Shown: positions 1 to 7,274 of the stretch, piece by piece | Numbering within the stretch: position 1 is the stretch's first letter | Layout: each line of letters starts with the position of its first letter | NCBI GenBank assembly: GCA_910585065.1 | Contig: CAJUCG010000088.1 | Span: 1-12,108, forward strand | Direction: 5' to 3' | Origin: an uncultured Lachnospiraceae bacterium | GTDB taxonomy: Bacteria; Bacillota; Clostridia; Lachnospirales; Lachnospiraceae | Length of the DNA: 12,108 nucleotides | Position numbers and translations under genes: made by a program | The notes under the pieces: generated by a model | What the model was told of the DNA's origin: nothing | Seen by the model: the letters and a program-made list of their open reading frames with translations, nothing else | Database searches by the model: none

Positions 1-240
1 ATTTATGGTAGTTTCAGAGTGGTTCCGGTACAGGTTGTTTCCAGCGTCTCCCGGCTGAGGCGTGAAAGCGGTCAATCTGCTTCCCATACATTTTCCGGCA
101 CAAAGGAAAATGAATCATTTGACCGCATTTTCCAGCAGAAAATTTCGGAGAATGAAACCGATGTCTGCGCGGTTACGTACAACCGTGACAGACAATTACA
201 GACCTACTATTATCAGCCAAAACGCGAATATACCTACTAA
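1..240 (+). CDS. C-terminal part of an unrecognised small protein
   Basis: The frame is open from the left edge to a TAA at 238-240. The only in-frame start inside the window is a GTG at 19, and it has no Shine-Dalgarno sequence, so the gene probably begins outside the window. About 79 codons are visible. The product is soluble and polar, with no membrane segment or cysteine pair. Its end is distinctive: a stretch reading AVTYNRDRQLQTYYYQ, then KREYTY at the C-terminus. Short proteins ending in such a Tyr-rich tail are, as far as I recall, found in Lachnospiraceae, but I cannot name a family or function. It converges on spoVT, with a stem-loop-rich spacer between them. The tidy end of the frame and Tyr-rich tail argue for a real gene; confidence is moderate. 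Confidence 0.45.
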   Translation: MYGSFRVVPVQVVSSVSRLRRESGQSASHTFSGTKENESFDRIFQQKISENETDVCAVTYNRDRQLQTYYYQPKREYTY

Positions 241-255
241 CCGGAAAAGAGTCCT

Positions 256-324
256 GATATGCAGGAGGAGGAAATTTTTTCCTCTCCCGCAAATGTATGT
301 CTGCACTTCGCGAGCCTGCATATC
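256..324. repeat. Compound inverted repeat between convergent genes
   Basis: GATATGCAGG at 256-265 is exactly complementary to CCTGCATATC at 315-324, giving a 10-bp outer stem. Inside lies a second hairpin, GAGGAAA at 268-274 with TTTCCTC at 278-284 around a 3-nt loop. The element sits just past the plus-strand stop at 240 and just beyond the spoVT terminator hairpin. It could stabilise the 3' end of the leftmost gene's mRNA or be a small structured RNA. There is no T-run after the outer stem on either strand that would make it a standard terminator. Confidence 0.5.
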
Positions 325-354
325 AAAAAACGGCGCAGCCTATTAGCTGCGCCG
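325..354 (-). terminator. Rho-independent terminator of spoVT
   Basis: A perfect 9-bp GC-rich stem, CGGCGCAGC (331-339) with GCTGCGCCG (346-354), closes a 6-nt loop. In the minus-strand transcript it is followed by six U residues (325-330). It starts 24 bp past the spoVT stop. A shorter T-run (TTTCTT, 355-360) on the plus side could also stop transcription coming from the leftmost gene. Confidence 0.88.
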
Positions 355-377
355 TTTCTTAAAACTTTTTCTTATTT

Positions 378-923
378 TTATCCTTCCATTTGCCTTCCCA
401 AAAATGATGCCGCCGTCATGGCCAACTTTTTCTCCGTATCACCAATCTGCTCCCCATCATCTTTGGAGAGAATTAAAACCGCTCCGATAGCATCGCCCTC
501 GCTCAAAACCGGCACGACGACTTGGCTTGCCACATCCGGAAATTCAGATGAAACGGGGATAAAATCCCGCTCCTCCTTGCTGGTCATCAAAGTTTCCCGC
601 TCCTCAATTGCCTGCTCAAGCTCCTTGCTGATAGACTTTGCCAACAGTTCTTTCTTTGCTCCGCCCGCTACAGCAATAAACTGATCCTTATCCGTAATTG
701 CTACAATATGTCCAGTTACCTGTCCAAGTGCGTCCGCGTACTCCTTCGCAAATTGCGATAATTCCCCAATTGGGGAATACTTTTTCAAAATGATTTCACC
801 CTCGCGATCGGTAAAAATTTCCAGTGGATCGCCCTCGCGTATTCGCAGAGTCCTACGAATTTCCTTTGGTACTACCACACGTCCCAGATCGTCGATTCTC
901 CTCACAATTCCTGTTGCTTTCAT
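378..923 (-). CDS. spoVT: Stage V sporulation protein T, transcriptional regulator
   Basis: The 181-aa product closely fits SpoVT, a DNA-binding regulator that acts in the developing forespore in Bacillus and is kept across spore-forming Clostridia. Residues 1 to about 50 form the AbrB-type swapped-hairpin DNA-binding domain, with the hallmark MKATGIVRRIDDLGRVVVPK and RTLRIREGDPLEIF. Residues 56-180 form the GAF-like ligand-binding domain. The length matches the Bacillus protein (178 aa), so it is intact. The ATG at 923 has a GGAGG 11 nt upstream (GGAGGCAGGGATAAATATG). The gene is monocistronic, with its own terminator at 325-354 and the rnf-operon terminator upstream. In Bacillus spoVT is read by sigma-G; I could not find a convincing sigma-G site here. 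Identity is near certain; its exact regulon here is unknown. Confidence 0.95.
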   Translation of the reverse strand: MKATGIVRRIDDLGRVVVPKEIRRTLRIREGDPLEIFTDREGEIILKKYSPIGELSQFAKEYADALGQVTGHIVAITDKDQFIAVAGGAKKELLAKSISKELEQAIEERETLMTSKEERDFIPVSSEFPDVASQVVVPVLSEGDAIGAVLILSKDDGEQIGDTEKKLAMTAASFLGRQMEG

Positions 924-1122
924 ATTTATCCCTGCCTCCGTTTACAGATTCATCTTTTTTCTTTGTATCGTCGCAGTACTATTATTTGTATATTGAGAAA
1001 TAATATGTAATATATTTCTGATTTTTTTATGTAAACCGCCAAATTTGCCTTTTTATGTCAGAAAATATAACAAAATCAAGGCAGTTTTATTTGATCCGGA
1101 AACTGTATATCGATTATACAAC
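924..1122 (-). promoter_or_regulatory. spoVT upstream region, promoter unresolved
   Basis: This AT-rich stretch between the rnf-operon terminator and spoVT contains no supportable gene. The best A-type promoter candidate on the minus strand is TTTACA (1035-1030), 17 bp, TATTAC (1012-1007), which matches the consensus only moderately. The 9-mer TTTTTATGT occurs twice on the plus strand (1024-1032 and 1050-1058), 26 bp apart, and the first copy overlaps that -35. It might be a binding site pair or chance in AT-rich DNA. Confidence 0.3.
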
Positions 1123-1156
1123 AAAAAGAGGTAGTTATCACTAACTACCTCTTTTT
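1123..1156 (-). terminator. Terminator at the end of the rnf operon
   Basis: A 15-bp perfect stem (1123-1137 with 1142-1156) closes a 4-nt loop. The core is GAGGTAGTTA paired with TAACTACCTC, extended by an A5/T5 tract. The minus-strand transcript ends in UUUUUGUU. The plus side carries an even longer T-run, so it can work both ways. It lies 16 bp past the stop of the zinc-ribbon gene, the last gene of the rnf transcription unit. Confidence 0.87.
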
Positions 1157-1172
1157 TTCTTTTTTGCTTTCC

Positions 1173-1730
1173 CTAGGAGATCCCGCCACTTTTCATCATT
1201 GAATTCATCAATTCCGCCATCCCTGGACTGTTAAGTACGGACTGAAACATATACGTTAACATCATAAAGGAAACCAGGATAACCAATAATGTTGCCCGTG
1301 CCCAGTTTTTGCGCGTCTTTGTTGCCGTGCGCCCGAAAGCCCAGATAAGCAATATCGCCAGATATGCGAACATTCCGATCATCGGAATTAACGGGAGCAG
1401 CATAACCACAATCCAGTGGGAGAAACTCATCGAATTTTCCGCCTCCGCTGTCCCAGCAGTGCCATTTAATATCCCTATCAAGCCCGGATCACCCGCCGGA
1501 CCTCTCGTATATCCCGCATTGGTGCCATAAGCTGAATTTCCACTATAGGAAAAATCCCCTCCCGCTCTGTAACTCTGACCTTCGCGGTAGGAAGAATTTC
1601 CCGCATTCTCCCCCGCATAAGAGCTATACTCCATACCTCCCTCCCGGTTCGCGTTTGTCGCCGTTCCACAGTACTCGCAAAAATTCGCATTTTCATTGGC
1701 GATCACCCGACCGCAAGTTCTACATACCAT
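1173..1730 (-). CDS. Zinc-ribbon membrane protein, last gene of the rnf operon
   Basis: A 185-aa protein of unknown function. Residues 3-21 form a zinc ribbon (C3-X2-C6, C18-X2-C21). Residues about 30-80 are a Gly/Ser/Tyr/Asn-rich linker with several GxSY-like repeats. Two hydrophobic segments follow at about 104-132 and 146-163, separated by a short basic loop (TKTRKNWAR). The frame extends upstream to 1853, inside rnfB, but the ATG at 1730 is the sensible start: it directly precedes the ribbon and has AGAGG 6 nt before it. It lies 50 bp after the rnfB stop with no terminator between and shares the operon's terminator, so it is probably co-transcribed with rnf. Zinc-ribbon plus membrane-helix proteins are common in Firmicutes and mostly uncharacterised. 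A role in Rnf assembly is possible only by position. Confidence 0.8.
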   Translation of the reverse strand: MVCRTCGRVIANENANFCEYCGTATNANREGGMEYSSYAGENAGNSSYREGQSYRAGGDFSYSGNSAYGTNAGYTRGPAGDPGLIGILNGTAGTAEAENSMSFSHWIVVMLLPLIPMIGMFAYLAILLIWAFGRTATKTRKNWARATLLVILVSFMMLTYMFQSVLNSPGMAELMNSMMKSGGIS

Positions 1731-1780
1731 ATCCAACCTCTTTCTGCAAAGTCCCTTTACATCTCTGCAAGCCCAAAGAT

Positions 1781-2611
1781 CTACTCTGCCGGCTCTCCAA
1801 TTAAAATAATTTTCTGCGGACATTTCTGTGCGCACTTTCCGCAATGTGTACACTTGGAGTAATCAATATGTGCCAGATTATTCTCCACAGATACCGCACC
1901 GAATTCGCACGCCTTTACGCAGAGCATACAGCCGATGCATCCCGTCTGACAAGCATCCTTAACCTGTTTGCCCTTATCGCGCGAACTGCACGCCACGCGC
2001 TGCACAGAAGCAGCAGGAACCAGCTCAATCAAACCGTTTGGACATTCCTTTACGCACGCGCCGCAGGCGACGCACTTTTCCTCGTCCACAAGTGCAACGC
2101 CATTTACCACATGGATTGCGTCAAATTTACATGCCGCCACACAGCTTCCATATCCCATACAGCCGTAACTGCAAAGCTTCTCACCGCGCCCCGGAAGGAG
2201 TGCCGCCTTCTTACAGTCCGCAATCCCGTCGTAGCGATATTTTATCTCCGTTTTATCACAAGTGCCATGACATTTTACAAATGCCACCTTCTTTTCTGTC
2301 TCCCCCGCACTCTGTCCCATAATCTCGCCGATTTTTGTGTGGATCGCGCCGCCTGCTACCGGACAGGCATTGACAGGTGCCTCACCTGCAGCGATCGCTT
2401 TTGCCAGGGCATCGCAGCCAGCATATCCACAGCCACCGCAGTTATTGCCTGGCAAAAGTTCACGCACGCTCCCCTCTCGCTCATCAATCTTTACAGCAAA
2501 TGCCTTTGCCGCAATACCGAGAAGGATGCCGACAAGCAAACCGACAATTCCCACCACGAGAGCCGCCATTCCAACCGCCCCGATGCTAAAATCTAAGAAT
2601 ATAAATATCAT
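1781..2611 (-). CDS. rnfB: Rnf complex subunit B, multi-cluster ferredoxin subunit
   Basis: RnfB is the iron-sulfur subunit thought to accept electrons from reduced ferredoxin and pass them into the membrane complex. The 276-aa product starts with a membrane anchor (about 3-36). A four-cysteine cluster domain follows (C58-X2-C61-X4-C66, C83; NNCGGCGYAGCDAL). Further cysteines at 114, 118 and 133 precede two double-cluster ferredoxin units: C147/C151/C157/C161 with C180/C183/C186/C190, and C225/C228/C231/C235 with C254/C257/C260/C264. That gives about five [4Fe-4S] sites, as in the long clostridial RnfB. The ATG at 2611 has AAGGAG 6 nt upstream, and the gene starts 18 bp after the rnfA stop. 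It is the last of the six rnf genes. Confidence 0.96.
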   Translation of the reverse strand: MIFIFLDFSIGAVGMAALVVGIVGLLVGILLGIAAKAFAVKIDEREGSVRELLPGNNCGGCGYAGCDALAKAIAAGEAPVNACPVAGGAIHTKIGEIMGQSAGETEKKVAFVKCHGTCDKTEIKYRYDGIADCKKAALLPGRGEKLCSYGCMGYGSCVAACKFDAIHVVNGVALVDEEKCVACGACVKECPNGLIELVPAASVQRVACSSRDKGKQVKDACQTGCIGCMLCVKACEFGAVSVENNLAHIDYSKCTHCGKCAQKCPQKIILIGEPAE

Positions 2612-2629
2612 CCCTGTCTCCTTCCGCGC

Positions 2630-3211
2630 TTAGAGTATCCCCGCAAAGCCGCAGAACGCAATTGCCATTAACCCCGCTGTCACTAATACCATCGGGGAGC
2701 CTTTAAAGACCTCTGGCACATCATTGTGTTCTGTGCGCTCACGAATGCCCGCCATAATAATAATTGCAATCGTAAAGCCGAGAGCTGTGCCAAAACCATT
2801 CCACATACTTTTTAATACGCCGTATCCCTCATCCGTGTTGGTGATTGCAACGCCGAGTACTGCACAATTCGTTGTGATTAGGGGCAAATATACGCCGAGA
2901 GCATTATATAGTGATGGAATGTATTTTTTCAGCACCATCTCAATAAACTGCACAAGTGCTGCGATTACCACAATAAAAACAATAGTACGCATATAAGTCA
3001 GATTGATATGGCGGCTGCTCAAAATTCCATTGTAGATAGCCGCCGTAATGCCGGAGGCAATCGTAATAACAAAGACCACTGCGCCGCCCATGCCCGCTGC
3101 CGTCTCAATGCGTTTGGACACACCGAGAAATGGGCAGAGTCCTAGGAACTGGCTTAATACAACATTATTTACCAATGCCGCCCCAACAAGCAGTAAGATC
3201 ATCTCTTTCAT
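2630..3211 (-). CDS. rnfA: Rnf complex subunit A, integral membrane protein
   Basis: RnfA is a six-helix membrane subunit homologous to NqrE and RnfE. Together with RnfE it forms the inverted-repeat core of the complex, where a buried iron-sulfur cluster and the ion path lie. The 193-aa product is full length. It shows the family signatures NNVVLSQFLGLCPFLGVSKR near the N-terminus (cluster cysteine C26) and PLITTNCAVLGVA around 110-122 (second cluster cysteine). Its ATG overlaps the rnfE stop (ATGA, 3208-3211) and has GGAGG 7 nt upstream, so translation is probably coupled to rnfE. Nothing in it is unusual. Confidence 0.96.
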   Translation of the reverse strand: MKEMILLLVGAALVNNVVLSQFLGLCPFLGVSKRIETAAGMGGAVVFVITIASGITAAIYNGILSSRHINLTYMRTIVFIVVIAALVQFIEMVLKKYIPSLYNALGVYLPLITTNCAVLGVAITNTDEGYGVLKSMWNGFGTALGFTIAIIIMAGIRERTEHNDVPEVFKGSPMVLVTAGLMAIAFCGFAGIL

Positions 3212-4074
3212 TTTGTTTCCTCCTTCTTTGTCGGTGCAGAAATTTCCGCTTGTCCGGAAGGTTTCTTTCCTATCATATCCGCCGGAACGGACGATTTTCC
3301 TGCCTCTGCTGCCTTTTTCGCCGCCGCCTCTTTTGCCGCGGCGGCTTTCTTTGCTGCTGCCTCCGCTGCAATGCGTTCCTTTTCCTGATCAAGGAGCAAA
3401 TGATTTGCCGCGCAGACTGAACCACTGCAGTTGATGCAGTTTCCGCCACACACAATTGCCTCTGCTTTTTGTGTATTTGTCGCGGATGGCATCTTAAATT
3501 TATTCTGCAAGCAGGTCAGAGCTGCAAGCACAAAGAACGCACCCGGCGCACGGACAAAAATCGCCATTGGCACATAGGCATCCGGCATAATATGAAGCCC
3601 AAAAATCGTTCCTGCGCCCAAGAGTTCACGGAAAATACCGATCGCGGTAAGTCCCGCAGTAAAGCCAAGCCCCATGCCGACCCCGTCAAAAATCGACGGG
3701 AGTACTGGATTTTTTGAGGCATACGCCTCCGCGCGTCCAAGAATAATACAGTTTACTACAATCAGAGGAATATAGATCCCCAAGGCTTCATTCAAATCCG
3801 GAAGATACGCCTCCAAAAGCATCTGCACCACCGTTACAAAGGAGGCAACCACCACAATAAACGCGGGCATACGCACCTTGTCCGGAATTACCTTGCGCAA
3901 AAGCGAAATTAGCATATTTGACATAATCAAAACAACGGTGGTGGTCAGTCCCATGCCAAGACCATTCATTGCCGAGATAGTAACCGCGAGCGTCGGACAC
4001 ATACCGAGCATCAATACAAAAGTGGGATTCTCTTTGACCACCCCATTGTAAATACGTTCCGTACATTTATTCAT
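3208..4074 (-). CDS. rnfE: Rnf complex subunit E with Cys cluster and Lys/Ala-rich tail
   Basis: RnfE is the second six-helix core subunit (NqrD-like). The first 195 or so residues of the 288-aa product are the usual RnfE, with NPTFVLMLGMCPTLAVT near the start and PLIVVNCIILGRAEAYA around 103-119; their cysteines (C26 and C109) fit the conserved cluster-binding pair. The product is clearly longer than the roughly 200 aa typical of the family. The extra part has a four-cysteine motif, C209-X3-C213-X2-C216-X4-C221, then a helix rich in Ala, Lys and Glu (about 229-260) and a polar Lys-rich end. The ATG at 4074 is chosen because AGGAGG lies 8 nt before it; an upstream in-frame GTG at 4083 overlaps that Shine-Dalgarno. 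The start overlaps the rnfG stop by 8 nt, and the end overlaps rnfA by 4 nt. Confidence 0.95.
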   Translation of the reverse strand: MNKCTERIYNGVVKENPTFVLMLGMCPTLAVTISAMNGLGMGLTTTVVLIMSNMLISLLRKVIPDKVRMPAFIVVVASFVTVVQMLLEAYLPDLNEALGIYIPLIVVNCIILGRAEAYASKNPVLPSIFDGVGMGLGFTAGLTAIGIFRELLGAGTIFGLHIMPDAYVPMAIFVRAPGAFFVLAALTCLQNKFKMPSATNTQKAEAIVCGGNCINCSGSVCAANHLLLDQEKERIAAEAAAKKAAAAKEAAAKKAAEAGKSSVPADMIGKKPSGQAEISAPTKKEETK

Positions 4075-4720
4075 TTCCGGCACCTCCTATCCCTGACACC
4101 ACCATATCCGCTGAAAAACACAGCCCTGCATTTACCGCATTGGTCACAGCCTTTGTTGTAATGGTCGCACCGCTGATCGCATCGATCTCATTTTCCGCCG
4201 CTGCACCGGTCTTTACATAGATAAGTTCGAATGCATTCTTCCCGACAAACTGTTCCTTAAATTCTGCTTCGTTCGCCCTCATCCCAAAGCCTGGTGTTTC
4301 ATTTAACGTGATAAATGCAATTCCTGTGATCGCGCCGTCTAAGCGATACCCCATTGTCATGGTAATTGCACCGCCATATCCTTTCTTTGTCGTGATCGTC
4401 ATCACATAGCCGAGCAGTTTTCCGGATGCATCAAGAGCCAGCCCTGCCTCATCAATGGAAATCCTCTCAAAACCGTTCTCCTCCAAGAGCTCTCCCGCTG
4501 ATAAAACTTTCTCTGCCACAGCGGTATTATCCATTACAATGGATGCTGCCTCCGGATATACCTCGCGGTATGCCGCCTCCTTTTTCTCTGCTTTCTGCTG
4601 CGCAATCCGATCCTTGGTCATCTCATTGACAAAGCCAAGCAGCACCGCTGCCACCAATGTAATCAGACAGAGTACCAGCGCATCCTTTAAGATAGAAGCA
4701 ATTTTTTTATTTTCTGACAT
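4067..4720 (-). CDS. rnfG: Rnf complex subunit G, covalent-FMN subunit
   Basis: RnfG carries a covalently bound FMN on the outer face of the membrane. The 217-aa product has one N-terminal membrane anchor (about 11-31) and an FMN-binding domain with GYGGAITMTMGY (about 114-125), NETPGFGMRA (about 140-149) and the flavinylation motif DAISGATITTKAV near 180-192; by analogy with NqrC and RnfG, T188 is the likely FMN attachment site. Attachment would need an ApbE-type flavin transferase, not present in this window. The ATG at 4720 has AGGAGG 8 nt upstream. The frame is open to 4768, but that extension lies inside rnfD and has no ribosome site. The start overlaps the end of rnfD by 14 nt. Confidence 0.96.
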   Translation of the reverse strand: MSENKKIASILKDALVLCLITLVAAVLLGFVNEMTKDRIAQQKAEKKEAAYREVYPEAASIVMDNTAVAEKVLSAGELLEENGFERISIDEAGLALDASGKLLGYVMTITTKKGYGGAITMTMGYRLDGAITGIAFITLNETPGFGMRANEAEFKEQFVGKNAFELIYVKTGAAAENEIDAISGATITTKAVTNAVNAGLCFSADMVVSGIGGAGNE

Positions 4721-5693
4721 ACTGCTTCCCTCCTTTCCCAAATGCGCGCGGCATTGTAAGTTTCTCAATCAGCGGCACCAAGAGATTGCAGAAAATAATC
4801 GCGTAGGACACGCCCTCCGCGCTTCCGCCGAAAATTCGGAAAATTCCGGTCAAAATTCCCAGGCAAATGCCAAATACAATGCGCCCCACCGGGGTGACAG
4901 GACTTGTCACATAATCCGTTGCCATAAAAAACGCACCGAGCATTAAACCGCCTCCACAAAGCTGCTTTGCGAGATATGTAATATCAAATCCATATCCGCT
5001 AAACAAAATCAAAAATACCACAAAACTTCCCAGATAGGCGAGAGGAATGCGCAGTGAGATCACCCCGCGAACGACCAGATACACCGCGCCAAGCAGAAGA
5101 AGAAGCGCGCTCGTCTCGCCAATCACACCGCCCGTAAATCCAAAAAACATATCGAAGAGCGAAGTTTCACCTGCCCCCTCCTTGAGTACTGCAAGCGGAG
5201 TCGCAGAGGAAAGTCCATCCACTGACGCAATTCCATTCATAAATACGCCGCTGCCCGCCTCCACCGAAAAAGAAGCCATTTGGCTTGCAAAACAAATCAG
5301 GAGAAAACATCTTGCCGCAAGTGCCGGATTCATAAAATTCTGACCAAGCCCGCCGTAAAGTTCTTTTACTACAATAATCGCAAATACGCCGCCAAGTATT
5401 GGCATCCACAGCGGAACACCTGCCGGCAGATTCATGCCGATCAAAAGTCCCGTTACTGCTGCACTGCCCTCATACGGTCCCTTTTTTCGCTTTGATATCT
5501 TGTAGAACAAATGTTCGGAAACCATACAGGTCGTCACGCTTACAATCAGCACTAAAAGAGCGCGAAAACCAAACTGCACAACCCCAAACAGACACGCCGG
5601 CGCAAGCGCGATCACCACGTCGCGCATAATCCCCGCCGTTGTCACGTTGCTTCTGACATGGGGAGAAGCAGATACATGATATAAACTTTTCAT
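4707..5693 (-). CDS. rnfD: Rnf complex subunit D, membrane FMN subunit
   Basis: RnfD is a multi-span membrane subunit homologous to NqrB that carries a covalent FMN and is implicated in ion translocation. The 328-aa product starts with the usual SPHVRS motif (residues 10-15). It has about nine to ten hydrophobic segments, the family signature KELYGGLGQNFMNPALAARC (about 110-129), the flavinylation motif SSATPL with T165 as the likely FMN site, and MATDYVTSPVTPVGR (about 257-271). The ATG at 5693 has GGGAGG 6 nt upstream and lies 13 bp after the rnfC stop. An in-frame extension to 5726 overlaps rnfC and has no ribosome site, so it was not used. Confidence 0.96.
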   Translation of the reverse strand: MKSLYHVSASPHVRSNVTTAGIMRDVVIALAPACLFGVVQFGFRALLVLIVSVTTCMVSEHLFYKISKRKKGPYEGSAAVTGLLIGMNLPAGVPLWMPILGGVFAIIVVKELYGGLGQNFMNPALAARCFLLICFASQMASFSVEAGSGVFMNGIASVDGLSSATPLAVLKEGAGETSLFDMFFGFTGGVIGETSALLLLLGAVYLVVRGVISLRIPLAYLGSFVVFLILFSGYGFDITYLAKQLCGGGLMLGAFFMATDYVTSPVTPVGRIVFGICLGILTGIFRIFGGSAEGVSYAIIFCNLLVPLIEKLTMPRAFGKGGKQYVRK

Positions 5694-5706
5694 TTTAACC
5701 CTCCCT

Positions 5707-7029
5707 TTATTTTTTTCGCCTCGCATCCAATACGCTTTTTCTCGCCTGTTTAAATGCCTGTGTCAGGCGCAGTTTTGCGGGACAGACAAAGGTGCAGGAA
5801 CCACATTCGCAGCATTCCATACCATTTAGTTTCTCAAATGCCTCATAATCTGAACGCATTGCCACGGGATAGAGCTTTTGCGGCACAATCCCCTCTGGAC
5901 AGGCGTTCACACATCTTCCGCAGTGAATGCACGCGCCCGGCTCAAACTCCGCCACTTCATCTTTCTTTAGTGCTAAGAGTGCCGAGGAAGTTTTTGTTAC
6001 TGGAATATCAAGCGAAAAAAGTGCCTGTCCCATCATCGGTCCACCGGAAATAATCTTTTCCGGCTCCCCGCAAAAACCGCCTGCCGCCTCCAAAAGTTCC
6101 GCGTAGCGCGTCCCCGTGCGCACTATAAAATTGCGTGGATCTTTTATCGCATCGCCCGTCACAGTAATAATCCGGCGGATAAGCGGCGTACTCTCCGCAA
6201 CTGCCAGATAAACCGAAATCACACTGTCCACATTGTTCACAATGCAGCCCGCGTCTGCCGGAAGCATCGAGGAATTGATCTGTCTGCCCGTCACCGCATA
6301 GATCAGCATACGTTCCGCCCCCTGCGGATACTTTGTCTTTAGCGGCTGCACGCGAACCCTCTCCTCGCCCTCCGTCAATTTTGTAAGTTTTGCAATCGCC
6401 TCCGGCTTATTATCCTCCACCGCAATCACTCCCGTTGCGTGATCAAAGAGCCGCAGGATCACCTTTAATCCCCCAATTAGACGCTCCGGTTCCTCAAGCA
6501 TCATACGATAATCCGAAGTCAAATAAGGCTCACACTCCGAACCATTGACAATCACGTAATCGATCTCATCTTCATTTTTCGGTGTCAGCTTCACATGGGT
6601 CGGAAAACCCGCGCCGCCCATACCGACAATACCAGCTTCTTTTACAAATCCCCGGATTTCTTCCTTTGAAAGCTTCGATACATCGCGCTTCTTTCCAAAA
6701 TCTGGGATCTCCTCATACTCCCCATCATTTTCCACTATCACGGACTCTACCATCATGCCGTTCACCATCAGCCGTGGCTCAATCGCTTTCACTGTGCCGG
6801 AAACAGAACTGATTACGCATGCGGAAACAAAGCCGCCCGCCTCAGCAAGTTTCTGTCCGACAAGCACCCTCTCCCCCTTTGCCACGATAACCTTGGCAGG
6901 CGCACCGATATGCTGCGACACCGGATAGACCAGTTCTCCCTTAGGAAGCAGCACACTAGTCGGTTTATCCATCGATAGTTCTTTTCCCTCAAACGGATGA
7001 CTCCCGCCGTGAAAAGTTCCTACTGCCAT
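5707..7029 (-). CDS. rnfC: Rnf complex subunit C, NADH-side iron-sulfur flavoprotein
   Basis: RnfC is the peripheral cytoplasmic subunit that reacts with NAD(H), related to the NuoF flavin and NADH-binding fold. The 440-aa product has the short clostridial architecture without a long C-terminal extension. Visible are FHGGSHPFEGKELS at the start, a barrel-sandwich-like N-terminal region (about 25-85), the Gly-rich nucleotide motif GIVGMGGAGFPTHVKL (133-148), VNGSECEPYLTSD (161-173), and two ferredoxin clusters near the end (C367/C370/C373/C377 and C406/C409/C412/C416). The ATG at 7029 has GGAGG 6 nt upstream. It is the first gene of the operon, about 30 nt downstream of the predicted start of transcription. 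Together with RnfB it would connect the ferredoxin and NAD+ pools. Confidence 0.96.
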   Translation of the reverse strand: MAVGTFHGGSHPFEGKELSMDKPTSVLLPKGELVYPVSQHIGAPAKVIVAKGERVLVGQKLAEAGGFVSACVISSVSGTVKAIEPRLMVNGMMVESVIVENDGEYEEIPDFGKKRDVSKLSKEEIRGFVKEAGIVGMGGAGFPTHVKLTPKNEDEIDYVIVNGSECEPYLTSDYRMMLEEPERLIGGLKVILRLFDHATGVIAVEDNKPEAIAKLTKLTEGEERVRVQPLKTKYPQGAERMLIYAVTGRQINSSMLPADAGCIVNNVDSVISVYLAVAESTPLIRRIITVTGDAIKDPRNFIVRTGTRYAELLEAAGGFCGEPEKIISGGPMMGQALFSLDIPVTKTSSALLALKKDEVAEFEPGACIHCGRCVNACPEGIVPQKLYPVAMRSDYEAFEKLNGMECCECGSCTFVCPAKLRLTQAFKQARKSVLDARRKK

Positions 7030-7065
7030 AACAAACCTCCATCTTTCCTTAATTTATCTTTCGAT

Positions 7066-7094
7066 ATTATATCATATCCATAGGTTTTTTTAAA
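7066..7094 (-). promoter_or_regulatory. Promoter of the rnf operon, extended -10 type
   Basis: On the minus strand: TTTAAA (7094-7089), 17 bp, TATAAT (7071-7066). The -10 is perfect, the -35 matches at four of six positions, and TGA immediately before the -10 makes it an extended -10 site. Transcription would start near 7059, giving a leader of about 30 nt with the GGAGG of rnfC. No operator palindrome was recognised beside it. Confidence 0.72.
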
Positions 7095-7274
7095 TATTTT
7101 TTTTCAATATTGTATATTCTTTTTATATTTTCTGTAAATTGTTCCAAATTTTTTCAGTATAAATCTCTCTCTTCCGCATGATGTCTGGGCATTCTCTTCC
7201 TTATATATATTCTTGGCATAATATAGCAAAAAACAACAATTTAAAGAATAATGTAAGAAAAAATGATAAATTTA

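Noticed and set aside
1731..1853. Upstream extension of the zinc-ribbon gene to 1853
   Set aside because: It would overlap rnfB, the added residues match nothing, and the ATG at 1730 has its own ribosome site.
1844..2596. 250-codon plus-strand reading frame opposite rnfB
   Set aside because: It lies wholly antisense to rnfB, whose cluster motifs are unmistakable. The product is Cys/His/Thr-rich in the way expected from reading ferredoxin codons backwards, and there is no ribosome site.
3273..3455. Basic minus-strand reading frame rich in Arg, Lys and Gln within rnfE
   Set aside because: It is an out-of-frame reading of the Ala/Lys-rich RnfE tail and has no ribosome site.
7211..7230. TTGGCATAATATAGCA, resembling a sigma-54 -24/-12 site
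   Set aside because: The GG to GC spacing is 9 rather than 10 bp and the -12 TTGC is missing. The nearby A-type promoter explains transcription better.
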